The notes beneath the pieces were generated by a model. That model did no database searches. It was not told where the DNA came from and was given only the letters and a program-made list of their open reading frames with translations. Below, one piece after another: positions 26,624-34,931 of a DNA stretch of 64,000 nt. Where the stretch lies: contig NZ_RKLT01000002.1 in assembly GCF_019599505.1 (NCBI RefSeq), positions 186,001 through 250,000 of the forward strand, in the 5' to 3' direction. The stretch's first letter is position 1. Each line of letters opens with the position of its first letter. Made by a program: the position numbers and the translations under genes. This DNA comes from Haloarcula nitratireducens. Lineage in GTDB: Archaea > Halobacteriota > Halobacteria > Halobacteriales > Haloarculaceae.

Positions 26624-27181
26624 ATGGGCGAACTTCCCCTCCCGCTCTCCGGACGAACGCTCGTCGTCGGCCCCTCGAACGTCGGGAAGACGAGACTCAC
26701 CGCGCGAGCGATGGAAGCGTGGGTCGCGGCCGAGGGTCCCGAGGGCTGTGTCGTCCTCGACTTCGCGCCCGAAGTCGAACGCGACGGAACGATACTCGGC
26801 GGCCACCTCACGCAGTTCACCAGCGTTCCGGAGGGCGTCTGGCACGGCGTCGTGGACGCGCACGCGCCGCGGGCCGACAGCGAGTGCGACGGCGAAGCGG
26901 TCGAACTCGCCCGCGAGAATGCGGCGATGGCGTCGGTCAGGCTCGACGACGCGCCGACGGACCCGCGGTGCGTCTTCGTGAACGACGCGACCATCCCCGC
27001 GCAGGCCGACCCCGAGTGGATAGACCGATTACTGGACTACTGCGACCGGGGCGAGGTCGCCGTTCTCAACGCGTTCGAGGACGACGAATTCGGCCCCGAT
27101 AGTCCCGTCTCGCGGAACGAACGGGCGGCGTTACGACGGCTTCGGGCGTGGGCCGACCGCGTTATCGAACCCCGAGCTTAG
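26624..27181 (+). CDS. Small P-loop NTPase-like protein
   Basis: This 185-aa protein has a Walker A motif GPSNVGKT at residues 16-23 and hydrophobic strands ending in acidic residues (CVVLDFAPE, CVFVNDATIP) that could serve as Walker B. It resembles small nucleotide kinase/ATPase folds but matches no family I can name. It is the last gene of the PhyH/permease operon and overlaps the convergent UbiB gene by 4 bp (27178-27181). Confidence 0.75.
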   Translation: MGELPLPLSGRTLVVGPSNVGKTRLTARAMEAWVAAEGPEGCVVLDFAPEVERDGTILGGHLTQFTSVPEGVWHGVVDAHAPRADSECDGEAVELARENAAMASVRLDDAPTDPRCVFVNDATIPAQADPEWIDRLLDYCDRGEVAVLNAFEDDEFGPDSPVSRNERAALRRLRAWADRVIEPRA

Positions 27182-28893
27182 GCGTCCTCGTCGTCGAACG
27201 AGGTCGGAAGCCCGCCGGCACCGCCGGCGTTCCCCGACTGTTGCTGCCGTTCGCGCATGCTCTGTCTGGTGAACTGCGGTTTCGCCCGGACGTTCTTCTT
27301 CGACCGGAACGACCACCAGAGCGCGACGGTCAGCGCGACGACGGCGACGCCGGTGACCGCGGCCACGAGCGGCGACGCCTCGGCGTAGAGGAAGGCCGTC
27401 GAGAATATCGAACTGGCGAGCATCATCCCCAGTATCAGCCGCTTGGTCATCGTCGCCAGAAGTCGGTCGGAATCCTCGATGTCCGCCCGGATCTGCAGGT
27501 CCTCGCGTTCGACCCTGTCGAGGACGGATTCGAGTTTCGGCGGGATGCGAACGGCCGACTGGGCGGCGTCCTGCACCTCCGTCGCACGGTCCTCGACGTA
27601 GTTCCTGACCCCGGCCGCGATGTACCCCTCCTCGCGGAGGTACTCGGTCGCCACCGAGATGAAGTCGAACTCGGGGTCTAAGGTCACGCAGACTCCCTCG
27701 ACCACCGTCGCCACCCGCAAGACGAGCGCGAGGTTCGACGGCAGGCGAAGCGGGAACTCGTAGATGGTGTCCTCGACCTGCTGGACGATCTGCTGGACGC
27801 GGTACTGCTCGATGTCCTCGCCGCGGGCGTCCGCGATAGCCAGTTCCATCACGTCGCCCATCACCTGCCGGTCGGCCTCGGGGGAGAGCGTCCCCATCTC
27901 GATGAGGGCGTCGAGGATGGCGTCGATGTCCTGTTCTGCGACGGCCGCGTAGAAGTCGACGATCTTGTCCTGGACGAACGGGTCCACCCGCCCGGACATC
28001 CCGAAGTCGTAGAAGACGAGCGTCCCGTCCTCCTGGACGGCGAGGTTGCCGGGGTGCGGGTCGGCGTGGAAGACGCCGTCCTCGATAATCATCTGGAGGT
28101 ACGACCGCTGGAGCGTCTCGGCCAACCGAGTGCGATCGATGCCGCGGGCGTCCAGGTCCTCGATGTCGTTGATCTTCGTTCCGGGGACGTACTCCATCGT
28201 CAGGACGCGCTGGGTGGAGTGGGTGTCTATCACCCGCGGGATGCGGACCGCGTCGTCGCCGGCGAAGTTCTCCCGGATCTCGCCGAGCATGCGAGCCTCG
28301 CGCTCGTAGTCCATCTCCTCGCGGATGGTCTTGGCGAACTCGTCGGCCAGCGTCTCCAACGAAAAGGAGCGGGACTCGTCGATGAAGTACATCAAGAGCG
28401 GGAGCGACCAGCGGATGACCCGCAGGTCGGCCTCGACGAGGTCCTCGATGCCGGGCCGTCGAATCTTCACGGCGACGGATTCGCCGTCGACTTCGGCCCG
28501 ATAGACCTGTCCCAGCGATGCGCCGCTTATCGCGTCGGTGTCGAACTCGTCGAAGCGCTCTTCGACGCGCCCGAGGTCGCCTTCGAGGACCGGCTTCGCG
28601 TTCTCCCAGTCGGCCGGCGGGACGCGGTCCTGTAGCTTCGAGAACTCGTCGATGTACTCCGGTGGGAGGATGTCCGGACGCGTCGAGAGCAACTGCCCGA
28701 GTTTGATGAACGTCGGGCCCAGCGTCAACAGCGAGCCCAACAGCGTCGCCGCTCGCTCCCGACGCTGCTGACTCGTGACCTGCCGGGACCGTCCGAAGAC
28801 GAAAAAGCGCTTGCGGTCGCGGGCGTAGGCGAGCATCAGCGGCAGGAAGTGGCGGACGACGACGAAGAACCGCCAGTACGCGCGGAGATTCAC
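27178..28893 (-). CDS. AarF/UbiB/ABC1 family kinase-like protein
   Basis: This 571-aa atypical kinase has the hallmark KxGQ motif in FIKLGQLLSTRPDILP (residues 62-77), an Ala-rich nucleotide loop region (SGASLGQVYRA), the catalytic-loop FHADPHPGNL near residue 290 and DFGMSG near residue 308. Two hydrophobic helices near residues 505-550 anchor it in the membrane. Relatives support isoprenoid-quinone synthesis, so a menaquinone-related role is plausible. An Arg/Gln/Gly-rich tail follows. Confidence 0.92.
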   Translation of the reverse strand: MNLRAYWRFFVVVRHFLPLMLAYARDRKRFFVFGRSRQVTSQQRRERAATLLGSLLTLGPTFIKLGQLLSTRPDILPPEYIDEFSKLQDRVPPADWENAKPVLEGDLGRVEERFDEFDTDAISGASLGQVYRAEVDGESVAVKIRRPGIEDLVEADLRVIRWSLPLLMYFIDESRSFSLETLADEFAKTIREEMDYEREARMLGEIRENFAGDDAVRIPRVIDTHSTQRVLTMEYVPGTKINDIEDLDARGIDRTRLAETLQRSYLQMIIEDGVFHADPHPGNLAVQEDGTLVFYDFGMSGRVDPFVQDKIVDFYAAVAEQDIDAILDALIEMGTLSPEADRQVMGDVMELAIADARGEDIEQYRVQQIVQQVEDTIYEFPLRLPSNLALVLRVATVVEGVCVTLDPEFDFISVATEYLREEGYIAAGVRNYVEDRATEVQDAAQSAVRIPPKLESVLDRVEREDLQIRADIEDSDRLLATMTKRLILGMMLASSIFSTAFLYAEASPLVAAVTGVAVVALTVALWWSFRSKKNVRAKPQFTRQSMRERQQQSGNAGGAGGLPTSFDDEDA

Positions 28894-28911
28894 CGACTGG
28901 GCACCCCGAAA

Positions 28912-29268
28912 TCAGGCCTCTTCGACGGGAATCGTCGTGCTCGGCGCGGCGCTGGCCTTCGGGAGGCGGAGTTCGAGGACGCCGCGGTCGACGGTGCCCT
29001 CGCCACCCCGTCCGGTCGCGTCCGGCGGAAGCGGCAGTTCGACGTCTAAGAACACCGAGCGGTCCTCGCGGACGAAGCGGAACTCCGAGGGGACGTCCTT
29101 CGTGCGCTGCCCTTCGATGACGAGGCGGCCGCTCTCGACGCTGACGTCGAGCGACTCCGCGGTCACGCCCGGCAGGTCCAACACGAGCAGGTACGCGTCT
29201 TCCGATTCGAGCACGTCCGCGAACACGGCGTCGGGGAGGTCCCGCAACGCCTCACGCAGCGCTGACAT
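28912..29268 (-). CDS. Hsp20/alpha-crystallin family small heat shock protein
   Basis: This 118-aa protein has one alpha-crystallin domain: LVLDLPGVTAESLDVSVESG, VIEGQRTKD, and the signature-like DRGVLELRLPKA near the C-terminus. It is an ATP-independent holdase. The N-terminal arm is very short (~15 aa). The start is the ATG at 29268; the longer upstream frame is Pro/Arg/Ala-rich and unlikely to be coding. Confidence 0.88.
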   Translation of the reverse strand: MSALREALRDLPDAVFADVLESEDAYLLVLDLPGVTAESLDVSVESGRLVIEGQRTKDVPSEFRFVREDRSVFLDVELPLPPDATGRGGEGTVDRGVLELRLPKASAAPSTTIPVEEA

Positions 29269-29342
29269 GGGCCGACGTAGGAGCGGCGGAGCGTTAAACC
29301 CGGCGGTGGCGGCAGCGGGAGCGGGGTGTCGTTCGGCGGCCG

Positions 29343-30116
29343 CTACAGGACGAACGGCCGGAGAAAGACCACCCCGAGCAATCCGACGACGAGCGCCAGC
29401 CCCACTCGCCAGAGGCCGCCGCGGGCGATGCGCCACGCCGTCCCGCGCTCCGACGCGTCCGAGATGACGAACGCGGGCGTGCCGTTCCCGTCGCCCACCA
29501 GGGCATCGACGAGGTTACTCCCCCACTCGACCGCGGGACCGCGCTGGGCCTGTCCGTAGACGTACACCGGCTCGCCGACGTCGAGCCGGCGCTCGGTGAA
29601 CCGCTGCCTGTTGCCGACGTTGATCTCCGTGACGAGGAGGTTCACCGTCCTGTCCTGCGCGTCGACGGCGTCCGTCGCGGCGACGTACTCGGCCAGTCTG
29701 TCCGGCAGTTCCGTCCCCGGCGGCACCGTCACGGTGTGGTCTTCGAGGCGGACGTCCGCTCCCGACGGGTCGACGCGGACGCGACCGGTGCCGTCGTCCA
29801 CGACGAAATCGACGCCGCCCGTCCCCTCGTCCAGCGTCTGCCACGACTCGCTCTTCCCCGAGGAGCGTAACTCCTCGACCTCGTAGGTGTAGGCCAGACA
29901 CGGCGAGCCGGTGAAGGGGGACGTCACCGTCCCCTCCTCGCCCTCGACGGCCGTCCCCTCGATCTCGACGGGACCGGTGTGGCCGTGGAGGGTCCGCACT
30001 TCGACCGGGTCGTCGCGGAGGACGTGATACACCGTCGCGAGTTCGCGACCGCCGGTGTAGAGGAGGTAAGCGGCGACGGCGGCGAAGCCCAGCGCGACCA
30101 GCTGCGGGAGGACCAT
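29343..30116 (-). CDS. GIDE-domain membrane protein (MUL1/E3-ligase-like region)
   Basis: This 257-aa protein has an N-terminal membrane helix (about 5-22), a large domain and a C-terminal helix (about 238-257). The domain carries SPFTGSPCLAYTYEVEE near residue 67, then a WQTLDEG...VDFVVDDGTGRVRVDP stretch and VYGQAQ. This pattern is that of the GIDE domain found in eukaryotic mitochondrial ligase MUL1 and prokaryotic membrane proteins; no RING domain is present. The function is unknown. It lies just upstream of hsp20 on the same strand. Confidence 0.75.
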   Translation of the reverse strand: MVLPQLVALGFAAVAAYLLYTGGRELATVYHVLRDDPVEVRTLHGHTGPVEIEGTAVEGEEGTVTSPFTGSPCLAYTYEVEELRSSGKSESWQTLDEGTGGVDFVVDDGTGRVRVDPSGADVRLEDHTVTVPPGTELPDRLAEYVAATDAVDAQDRTVNLLVTEINVGNRQRFTERRLDVGEPVYVYGQAQRGPAVEWGSNLVDALVGDGNGTPAFVISDASERGTAWRIARGGLWRVGLALVVGLLGVVFLRPFVL

Positions 30117-30234
30117 ACGCCGTCCCTGTCCGGGAGACGCAAAAAGCGTTGTCGGTGAGCGGGGCGCGAGAATCGGGCGAATCCAGTACCGCCGGACTCC
30201 GGAACCTTTTGCTCGCTCGGTTCCACGATCCGGT

Positions 30235-31164
30235 ATGACTGGCCCTTCACCGACGGACAGGGAGGAACGTAGTCTGGAGACCGCGCGTCGGCAACTCGGG
30301 AGTTACGCGGTCCCCGTCGACCGCACCGACCGCGTCCCGCTCTCCGTCGCCGTCGGCCGCGTGCTCGCGGAGGACGCCACGGCCGCCGAAGCCGTCCCCG
30401 AGGCCGATATCGCCGTCGACGACGCGGTCTTCGAGCGCGGTCGGCAGCTCGGGCCCGCCGATCTCGGCCTGTTGAAGGCCGCCGGTCGCAACGAACTGCA
30501 CGTCCGTCAGCGCCCGCAGGTGGGTATCGTCCCGACCGGCGACGAACTCGTCCAGCGCGAGGCCGCCGACGGCGAACGCGTCGAGACGGCGGGGTTCACC
30601 CTCGCGCAGTACGCCGACCGCTGGGGCGCGAAGGTCACGTACCGCGACGTGGTCGCAGACGACGCGCCCGCACTGCGGGCGGCCGTCCAGCGGGACCTGA
30701 CCCGCGACGCGGTCGCCCTCACCGGCACCGAACCCGGCGACGCGCTCAGAGAGGTGGTCGCGGACCTCGGCGACCTGATTGCCGAGCGGGTCGCCATCAC
30801 GCCCGGCCACGAGACGGGACTGGCCGTCGTCGAGGACCGCCCCCTCCTCCTCCTGCCGGAGTCGCCCGTCGCCGCCCGCGTCGGAGCCGTCCAGTTGCTG
30901 CGGCCGCTCTTGAAGGCCTTCGGCGGCGCGCCCCTCTCGTCGCATCCGACGGCCGACGCGACGCTCACCGAAGACGTGGCGACGGCCGCGGCGCGGCGGG
31001 CGTTCGTCCCCGTCTCGCACGAACAGGGGACGGCGACGCCGCTCTCGGCGACCGACCTCGGACCGGCGACGCGGGCCGACGGCTGGGTGACGGTGCCCGA
31101 GGGGACCGAGGCGGTGGCCGCCGGGGAGCGCGTCGCCGTCGAGGACTGGGACTACCTCCCGTAG
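30235..31164 (+). CDS. MoeA-like molybdopterin-binding protein, degenerate
   Basis: This 309-aa protein is shorter than true MoeA (~400 aa). It keeps the MPT-binding subdomain with VGIVPTGDELV near residue 99 and a C-terminal beta domain. The N-terminal SAMDGYAV catalytic signature is reduced to ADIAVDDAVF, and the TGG motif of the binding domain reads TGTEPGD. It is likely a MoeA paralogue without molybdate-insertase activity, or a regulator (inference). Confidence 0.72.
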   Translation: MTGPSPTDREERSLETARRQLGSYAVPVDRTDRVPLSVAVGRVLAEDATAAEAVPEADIAVDDAVFERGRQLGPADLGLLKAAGRNELHVRQRPQVGIVPTGDELVQREAADGERVETAGFTLAQYADRWGAKVTYRDVVADDAPALRAAVQRDLTRDAVALTGTEPGDALREVVADLGDLIAERVAITPGHETGLAVVEDRPLLLLPESPVAARVGAVQLLRPLLKAFGGAPLSSHPTADATLTEDVATAAARRAFVPVSHEQGTATPLSATDLGPATRADGWVTVPEGTEAVAAGERVAVEDWDYLP

Positions 31165-31173
31165 CGCCCGGAT

Positions 31174-31803
31174 TCAGAGGTCGAGCAGCGACGTGACGCG
31201 GTGGTCGCCGCGCACGCAGCGGTCGCGGTTCGCGTCCGCCTCTCGGGCAACGTGGATGCCGTCGAGACCGGCGTTTCGCGCCGCGCCGATGTCGCCGGGG
31301 TTGTCGCCCGCCATCGCGCCGACGTGGCCGTTGTAGCCGACGCCCATCTCGTCCATCGCGCGGTGCAGCGGCGCGGGGTCGGGTTTCCAGCCGATGTCGT
31401 CGTCACAGCAGACCACCGTGTCGAACCAGTCGGTGATGTCCAGGGCGTCGAGGACCGGGCCGGTCAGGTACTCCTGACAGTGAGTGACCAGCCCGACCGG
31501 CTCCGTTCGGTCGGCGAGGAACCGCTCGGCGTCGTCGTAGAGGTACGTCGCTTCGGCCCGTTCGTGCGGGTCTTCCTCCTCGTGGAAGGCGCTCCAGAAC
31601 TGTTCGGCACCGATACCGCGCTCGTCGAGGAGGGTCTCGCGGGCGTCGCCCTGCCCGTACCAGAGGCGGGCCGCCTCCTCGTCGCTGAACTCGTGACCGA
31701 GCCGCTCGCCCACACGGGCTATGACCGCTGGCGGATACCCGGGGTCGACGTCGATGAGCGTCCCGTCGAGGTCGAACAGCCAGAAGTCATAGTCGTGTGC
31801 CAT
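31174..31803 (-). CDS. HAD superfamily hydrolase (phosphoglycolate phosphatase-like)
   Basis: This 209-aa phosphatase has motif I FDLDGTLIDVD (nucleophile Asp at ~11), motif II LVTHCQEY, motif III Lys in GWKPDPAPL and motif IV AMAGDNPGDIGAARNAG. A helical cap (about 20-85) gives subfamily I. The substrate cannot be assigned. It is convergent with the MoeA-like gene. Confidence 0.9.
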   Translation of the reverse strand: MAHDYDFWLFDLDGTLIDVDPGYPPAVIARVGERLGHEFSDEEAARLWYGQGDARETLLDERGIGAEQFWSAFHEEEDPHERAEATYLYDDAERFLADRTEPVGLVTHCQEYLTGPVLDALDITDWFDTVVCCDDDIGWKPDPAPLHRAMDEMGVGYNGHVGAMAGDNPGDIGAARNAGLDGIHVAREADANRDRCVRGDHRVTSLLDL

Positions 31804-31899
31804 GGGATTACAGGTATAGGGGAGATCTCGGTATAGTCTTGTTGGCCCTAAAACCTGTTTAACGAGCGTATAACAATGCGTGGTTCGTGGTACCGCGGC

Positions 31900-32304
31900 T
31901 CACTCGACGCGGATAGAGCTACCGAGGTACTTCGAGAGCACCTCGGTCACGTTGTCGGCGTTGAACGCGCCGAGGTCGGCCGCGATCGCCGCTTTGAGGT
32001 CGTCGAGATACGCCTCGCTCGTCTGGAGTTCGCTGAACGAGACCGACTCGACGGGGACCCCGAGCGCGTCTTCCGCCAACTGCCGAACGTGTCCCTCGTC
32101 GGCAACGTTGCCCCGCCAGCAGTTGTCGCGGAAGAACAGCCACCCGTCTTCGCCCGGCGGGTCGGCCGCCCGGTACAGCGTCGTCTCGAAGCGGCCCGGC
32201 TCGGTAGTCACTCCCTGCGCCGGGTCGAGGCGAAAGGTCACGCGGAAGGCGTACCGGGCCGGCGCGTCCATCGGGTCGGCCTCGTTCGCGGCCGTCCACC
32301 TCAC
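31900..32304 (-). CDS. LWR-salt-type small haloarchaeal protein
   Basis: This protein of about 134 aa has a core AFRVTFRLDP ... FETTLYRAADPPGEDGWLFF followed by RDNCWRGNV and a C-terminal helical region. It matches my memory of the haloarchaeal LWR-salt family, with CWR in place of LWR. The GTG at 32304 overlaps the PCD stop (GTGA), favouring this start; the ATG at 32271 gives 123 aa and is also possible. It is last in the siroheme/heme operon. The function is unknown. Confidence 0.68.
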   Translation of the reverse strand: MRWTAANEADPMDAPARYAFRVTFRLDPAQGVTTEPGRFETTLYRAADPPGEDGWLFFRDNCWRGNVADEGHVRQLAEDALGVPVESVSFSELQTSEAYLDDLKAAIAADLGAFNADNVTEVLSKYLGSSIRVE

Positions 32305-32579
32305 TCGTAGATGCCGTTCAGCCGCTCGGCCATGTCGATGTCGTTCTCGGTGATGCCGCCCGCGTCGTGGGTCGTCAGGCGCACCTCGACTTCGCCCCAA
32401 CTGATCGTCATCTCCGGGTGGTGGAACGCGTCCTCGGCGACGCCCGCGGCCGCGCTCAGGAACCCGGAAGCGTCGAGGTACTCGTCGAACTCGAAGGTGC
32501 GGACGATCTCGTCGTCCTCTCGCTCCCAGCCGTCGGGGAGGCGCTCGGCTATCTCCTCGTCGGATAGCAGGTCTGCCAT
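32301..32579 (-). CDS. Pterin-4a-carbinolamine dehydratase (PCD/DCoH) family protein
   Basis: This 92-aa protein has the PCD signature: EDAFHHPEMTISWGEVEVRLTTHDAGG (two active-site His in HHP and the later THDAGG). In bacteria and eukaryotes PCD recycles pterin cofactor. In haloarchaea, which lack classical BH4 hydroxylase pathways, the role is uncertain and may relate to molybdopterin or other pterins. It starts 56 bp after the membrane-protein gene and overlaps the next gene. Confidence 0.9.
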   Translation of the reverse strand: MADLLSDEEIAERLPDGWEREDDEIVRTFEFDEYLDASGFLSAAAGVAEDAFHHPEMTISWGEVEVRLTTHDAGGITENDIDMAERLNGIYE

Positions 32580-32635
32580 ACTCGACGGGTGGCCTGCCAG
32601 ACTCAAATCAGTTGGGTCGGTCCGGGTCGGCCGTC

Positions 32636-32926
32636 TCAGTCGTCGAGCCCCAGTCGGTCGCGAAGCCGCCGGTGGACGAGGACGACGGCGACGACGGTGA
32701 CGGCGACGCTCCCGAGCAACCACGCCGGGAGGTCGGCGTTCCGGAGGCTGAGCCACACCGCCGCCAGCCCCAATACGAGTAGGAGGAGACAGCCGTACGT
32801 GAACGCCTGCACCAGTCGGCGCTCGTCCCTGCGCTGCCGTTCGGTGTAGTTCGTCACCTCGGAGAGCCCGCCGACGGCCACCGCGACGAAGCCGACGCCG
32901 ACGAGAAACGGGACGAGCGAGACCAT
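32636..32926 (-). CDS. Small three-helix membrane protein
   Basis: This 96-aa protein has hydrophobic segments at about 3-21, 43-61 and 67-85, with a charged loop ERQRRDERRLV between the first two. No family is recognised. Its ATG begins immediately after the hemA stop (32926/32927), so it is cotranscribed with the heme genes. A role in heme membrane steps is only suggested by context. Confidence 0.7.
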   Translation of the reverse strand: MVSLVPFLVGVGFVAVAVGGLSEVTNYTERQRRDERRLVQAFTYGCLLLLVLGLAAVWLSLRNADLPAWLLGSVAVTVVAVVLVHRRLRDRLGLDD

Positions 32927-34270
32927 TCAGTCGTCGGCCAGCTGGTCGAGGACCGACGCCGGGATCTCCTCGCGCATCCCCTCGGGGATGTCCTCGACGG
33001 CCATGTCCTCGACGAAGGCCGGCGGGCCGCCGGAGTCGGGGCCGAAGTCGGGGTCGAACAGCTCCAGCGCGGTCTGGATGGTCGACCAGTCGTCGTCCTC
33101 GGCGGCGTCGCGAAGGCTCCGGGTCGGGGCCGCGAGCAGTTGCGAGACGATGGCGTCGGCCATCGACTCCATCACGTCGCGCTGGGCCTCGTCGAACTCC
33201 TCGCTGGCCATCGCCCGGTTGAGCTCGGCGGCCTTGACCTGCTCCGCGCTCTCGTACATCGCCGAGATGACGCGGTCGGCCCGCTTTCGCTTGTACTGGG
33301 CCAGCAGGCGGTCGAACTCCTCGTCGACGATCTCCTCGACCTCCTCGGCGGCCCGCTTTCGCCGGGTGCGGGTCTCCTCGGTGACCGACTCCAGCGCGTC
33401 GAGGTCGTAGACGCTGACGCCGGGAACCTCGGCGGCGTCCGCGGAGACGTCGCGGGGCTGGGCGATGTCGACGACGTACGTCTCGCCCGACTCCGCGAAC
33501 GTGTCGGCGTCGAAGACGTGGTCGTTGCTCCCCGTCGCCGAGACGACGATGCGCGCCGACTCGGCGGCGGCCTCTACGGCGTCCAGCGCGACGGCGCTCG
33601 CGTCGACGTCGATCGTCTCCGCGACGTGTTCGGCGTGCGGGACAGTGCGGTTGGCGACGAGGACCCGGTCGACGCGCTCGGCGAGCGCTCTCGCGGCGAG
33701 CTGTCCCATCTCGCCGGCCCCGACGACGAGCGCCGTCTCGCCGGCGAGCGCGCACTCTCTGTCCACCAGCCGGACGGCCGCGGAGGCCAGCGAGACGACC
33801 CCCTCGTTGATGGCCGTCTCGTTGCGGGCGCGTTCGCCGACGCGCATGGCCTTCGTCACGCCGTCTTCGAGCAGCGTGCCGATGCCGCCGACGCCTCGGG
33901 CGTCCTCGTAGGCGTCGCGCAGCTGGCCGAGTATCTGGTCCTCGCCGAGGACGATGGACTCAAGGCCCGCGCCGACCCGCAGGAGGTGGCGCAGGCTCTC
34001 CTCGTGGTCCATCTCGACGGCGACGCTCTCCGGGACGTCCGCCACGACGGGGGAGAGCGCCGACAGTCCGGTCTCGTGGTCCGGCGCGACGACGTACGAC
34101 TCGGTTCGGTTACACGTCTGGAGGACGAACGCCTCCTCGACGAATCGCCGGGAGAGCAGCGACTCGACGGCGTGGCGTTGGCTGTCCGCGGCGGCGGCCT
34201 CCAACTGGTCGACCGTCGCGTCCTCGTGGGTGACGCGAACGCCGACGATGACACCCGTCTGCTCTCTCAC
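32927..34270 (-). CDS. hemA: Glutamyl-tRNA reductase
   Basis: This 447-aa enzyme reduces Glu-tRNA to glutamate-1-semialdehyde, the first committed step of tetrapyrrole synthesis. The catalytic Cys lies in VLQTCNRTES near residue 52, the NADPH fold has VVGAGEMGQLAARAL near residue 170, and a C-terminal dimerisation helix bundle follows. Its start overlaps the end of the siroheme synthase gene by 4 bp. Confidence 0.97.
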   Translation of the reverse strand: MREQTGVIVGVRVTHEDATVDQLEAAAADSQRHAVESLLSRRFVEEAFVLQTCNRTESYVVAPDHETGLSALSPVVADVPESVAVEMDHEESLRHLLRVGAGLESIVLGEDQILGQLRDAYEDARGVGGIGTLLEDGVTKAMRVGERARNETAINEGVVSLASAAVRLVDRECALAGETALVVGAGEMGQLAARALAERVDRVLVANRTVPHAEHVAETIDVDASAVALDAVEAAAESARIVVSATGSNDHVFDADTFAESGETYVVDIAQPRDVSADAAEVPGVSVYDLDALESVTEETRTRRKRAAEEVEEIVDEEFDRLLAQYKRKRADRVISAMYESAEQVKAAELNRAMASEEFDEAQRDVMESMADAIVSQLLAAPTRSLRDAAEDDDWSTIQTALELFDPDFGPDSGGPPAFVEDMAVEDIPEGMREEIPASVLDQLADD

Positions 34271-34914
34271 GACGAATCACCCGAGATATCCCCGATCACG
34301 TCTCTGGCTACCTGTCGTGCCTTGGACCTGCCACTATCTAAAGCCTTCCAAACAGTATCATCCCCGACGACGGCGCGGACGGCCTCGCGGCGTTCCGCCG
34401 GGGGGACGCCCGCCGCTTTCAGTTCCTCGCGCAGGTCGCCGGTCAGTTCGGCCATCTCGCCGACGCCCGAGAACTCCGCTTCGAAGCGTTCGCGGAGGTG
34501 CTTCGAGAGCGCGGGCGAGCGCCCGCCGGTGGCGACGGCGAGCGTCACCGGGTCGTCACGGACGGTCGCCGGGACGACGACGTTCCCGACCGACTGCTCG
34601 CCGTGGTCGTCGGCGCGGTTGACGAGCGCATTCCGCTCTCGGGCGGCCGCTTCCGCGGCGTCGTTCAGGGCGGCGTCGTCCGTCGCGGCGACGACGAGCG
34701 CGGGGTCGGTCCGCTCGACCCATTCGCGGACCGCGTCGGCGTCGGGGACCGCGCGCACTCGCTGGGCCCCGCCGAACTCGCGGTCGGCGAAGTCGGGGCT
34801 GACGACGACGACCGTCGCTTCGGCGGCGAACCGGCGGGCCTTCCGCGCGCCGACGGGACCGCCGCCGAATATCAGAACCGTCTCGCCCTCGAAGTCGTGG
34901 AGTAGCGGTATCAT
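34267..34914 (-). CDS. Precorrin-2 dehydrogenase / siroheme synthase N-terminal type
   Basis: This 215-aa Met8p/CysG-N-type protein oxidises precorrin-2 to sirohydrochlorin and may also insert iron. It has the NAD loop IFGGGPVGARKARRF near residue 15, the conserved VVAATDDAALN region and RADDHGEQSVGNVVVPA. The start is the ATG at 34914 (MIPLLHDFEGE). It lies 17 bp after ahbAB and overlaps hemA. Confidence 0.93.
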   Translation of the reverse strand: MIPLLHDFEGETVLIFGGGPVGARKARRFAAEATVVVVSPDFADREFGGAQRVRAVPDADAVREWVERTDPALVVAATDDAALNDAAEAAARERNALVNRADDHGEQSVGNVVVPATVRDDPVTLAVATGGRSPALSKHLRERFEAEFSGVGEMAELTGDLREELKAAGVPPAERREAVRAVVGDDTVWKALDSGRSKARQVARDVIGDISGDSS

Positions 34915-34931
34915 CGGTATCTGTGGGCCCC

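Noticed and set aside
25486..26994. Long minus-strand open frame opposite the permease
   Set aside because: Charged low-complexity translation (Asp/Glu/Arg/His repeats) typical of an antisense shadow; the plus frame has clear transmembrane helices.
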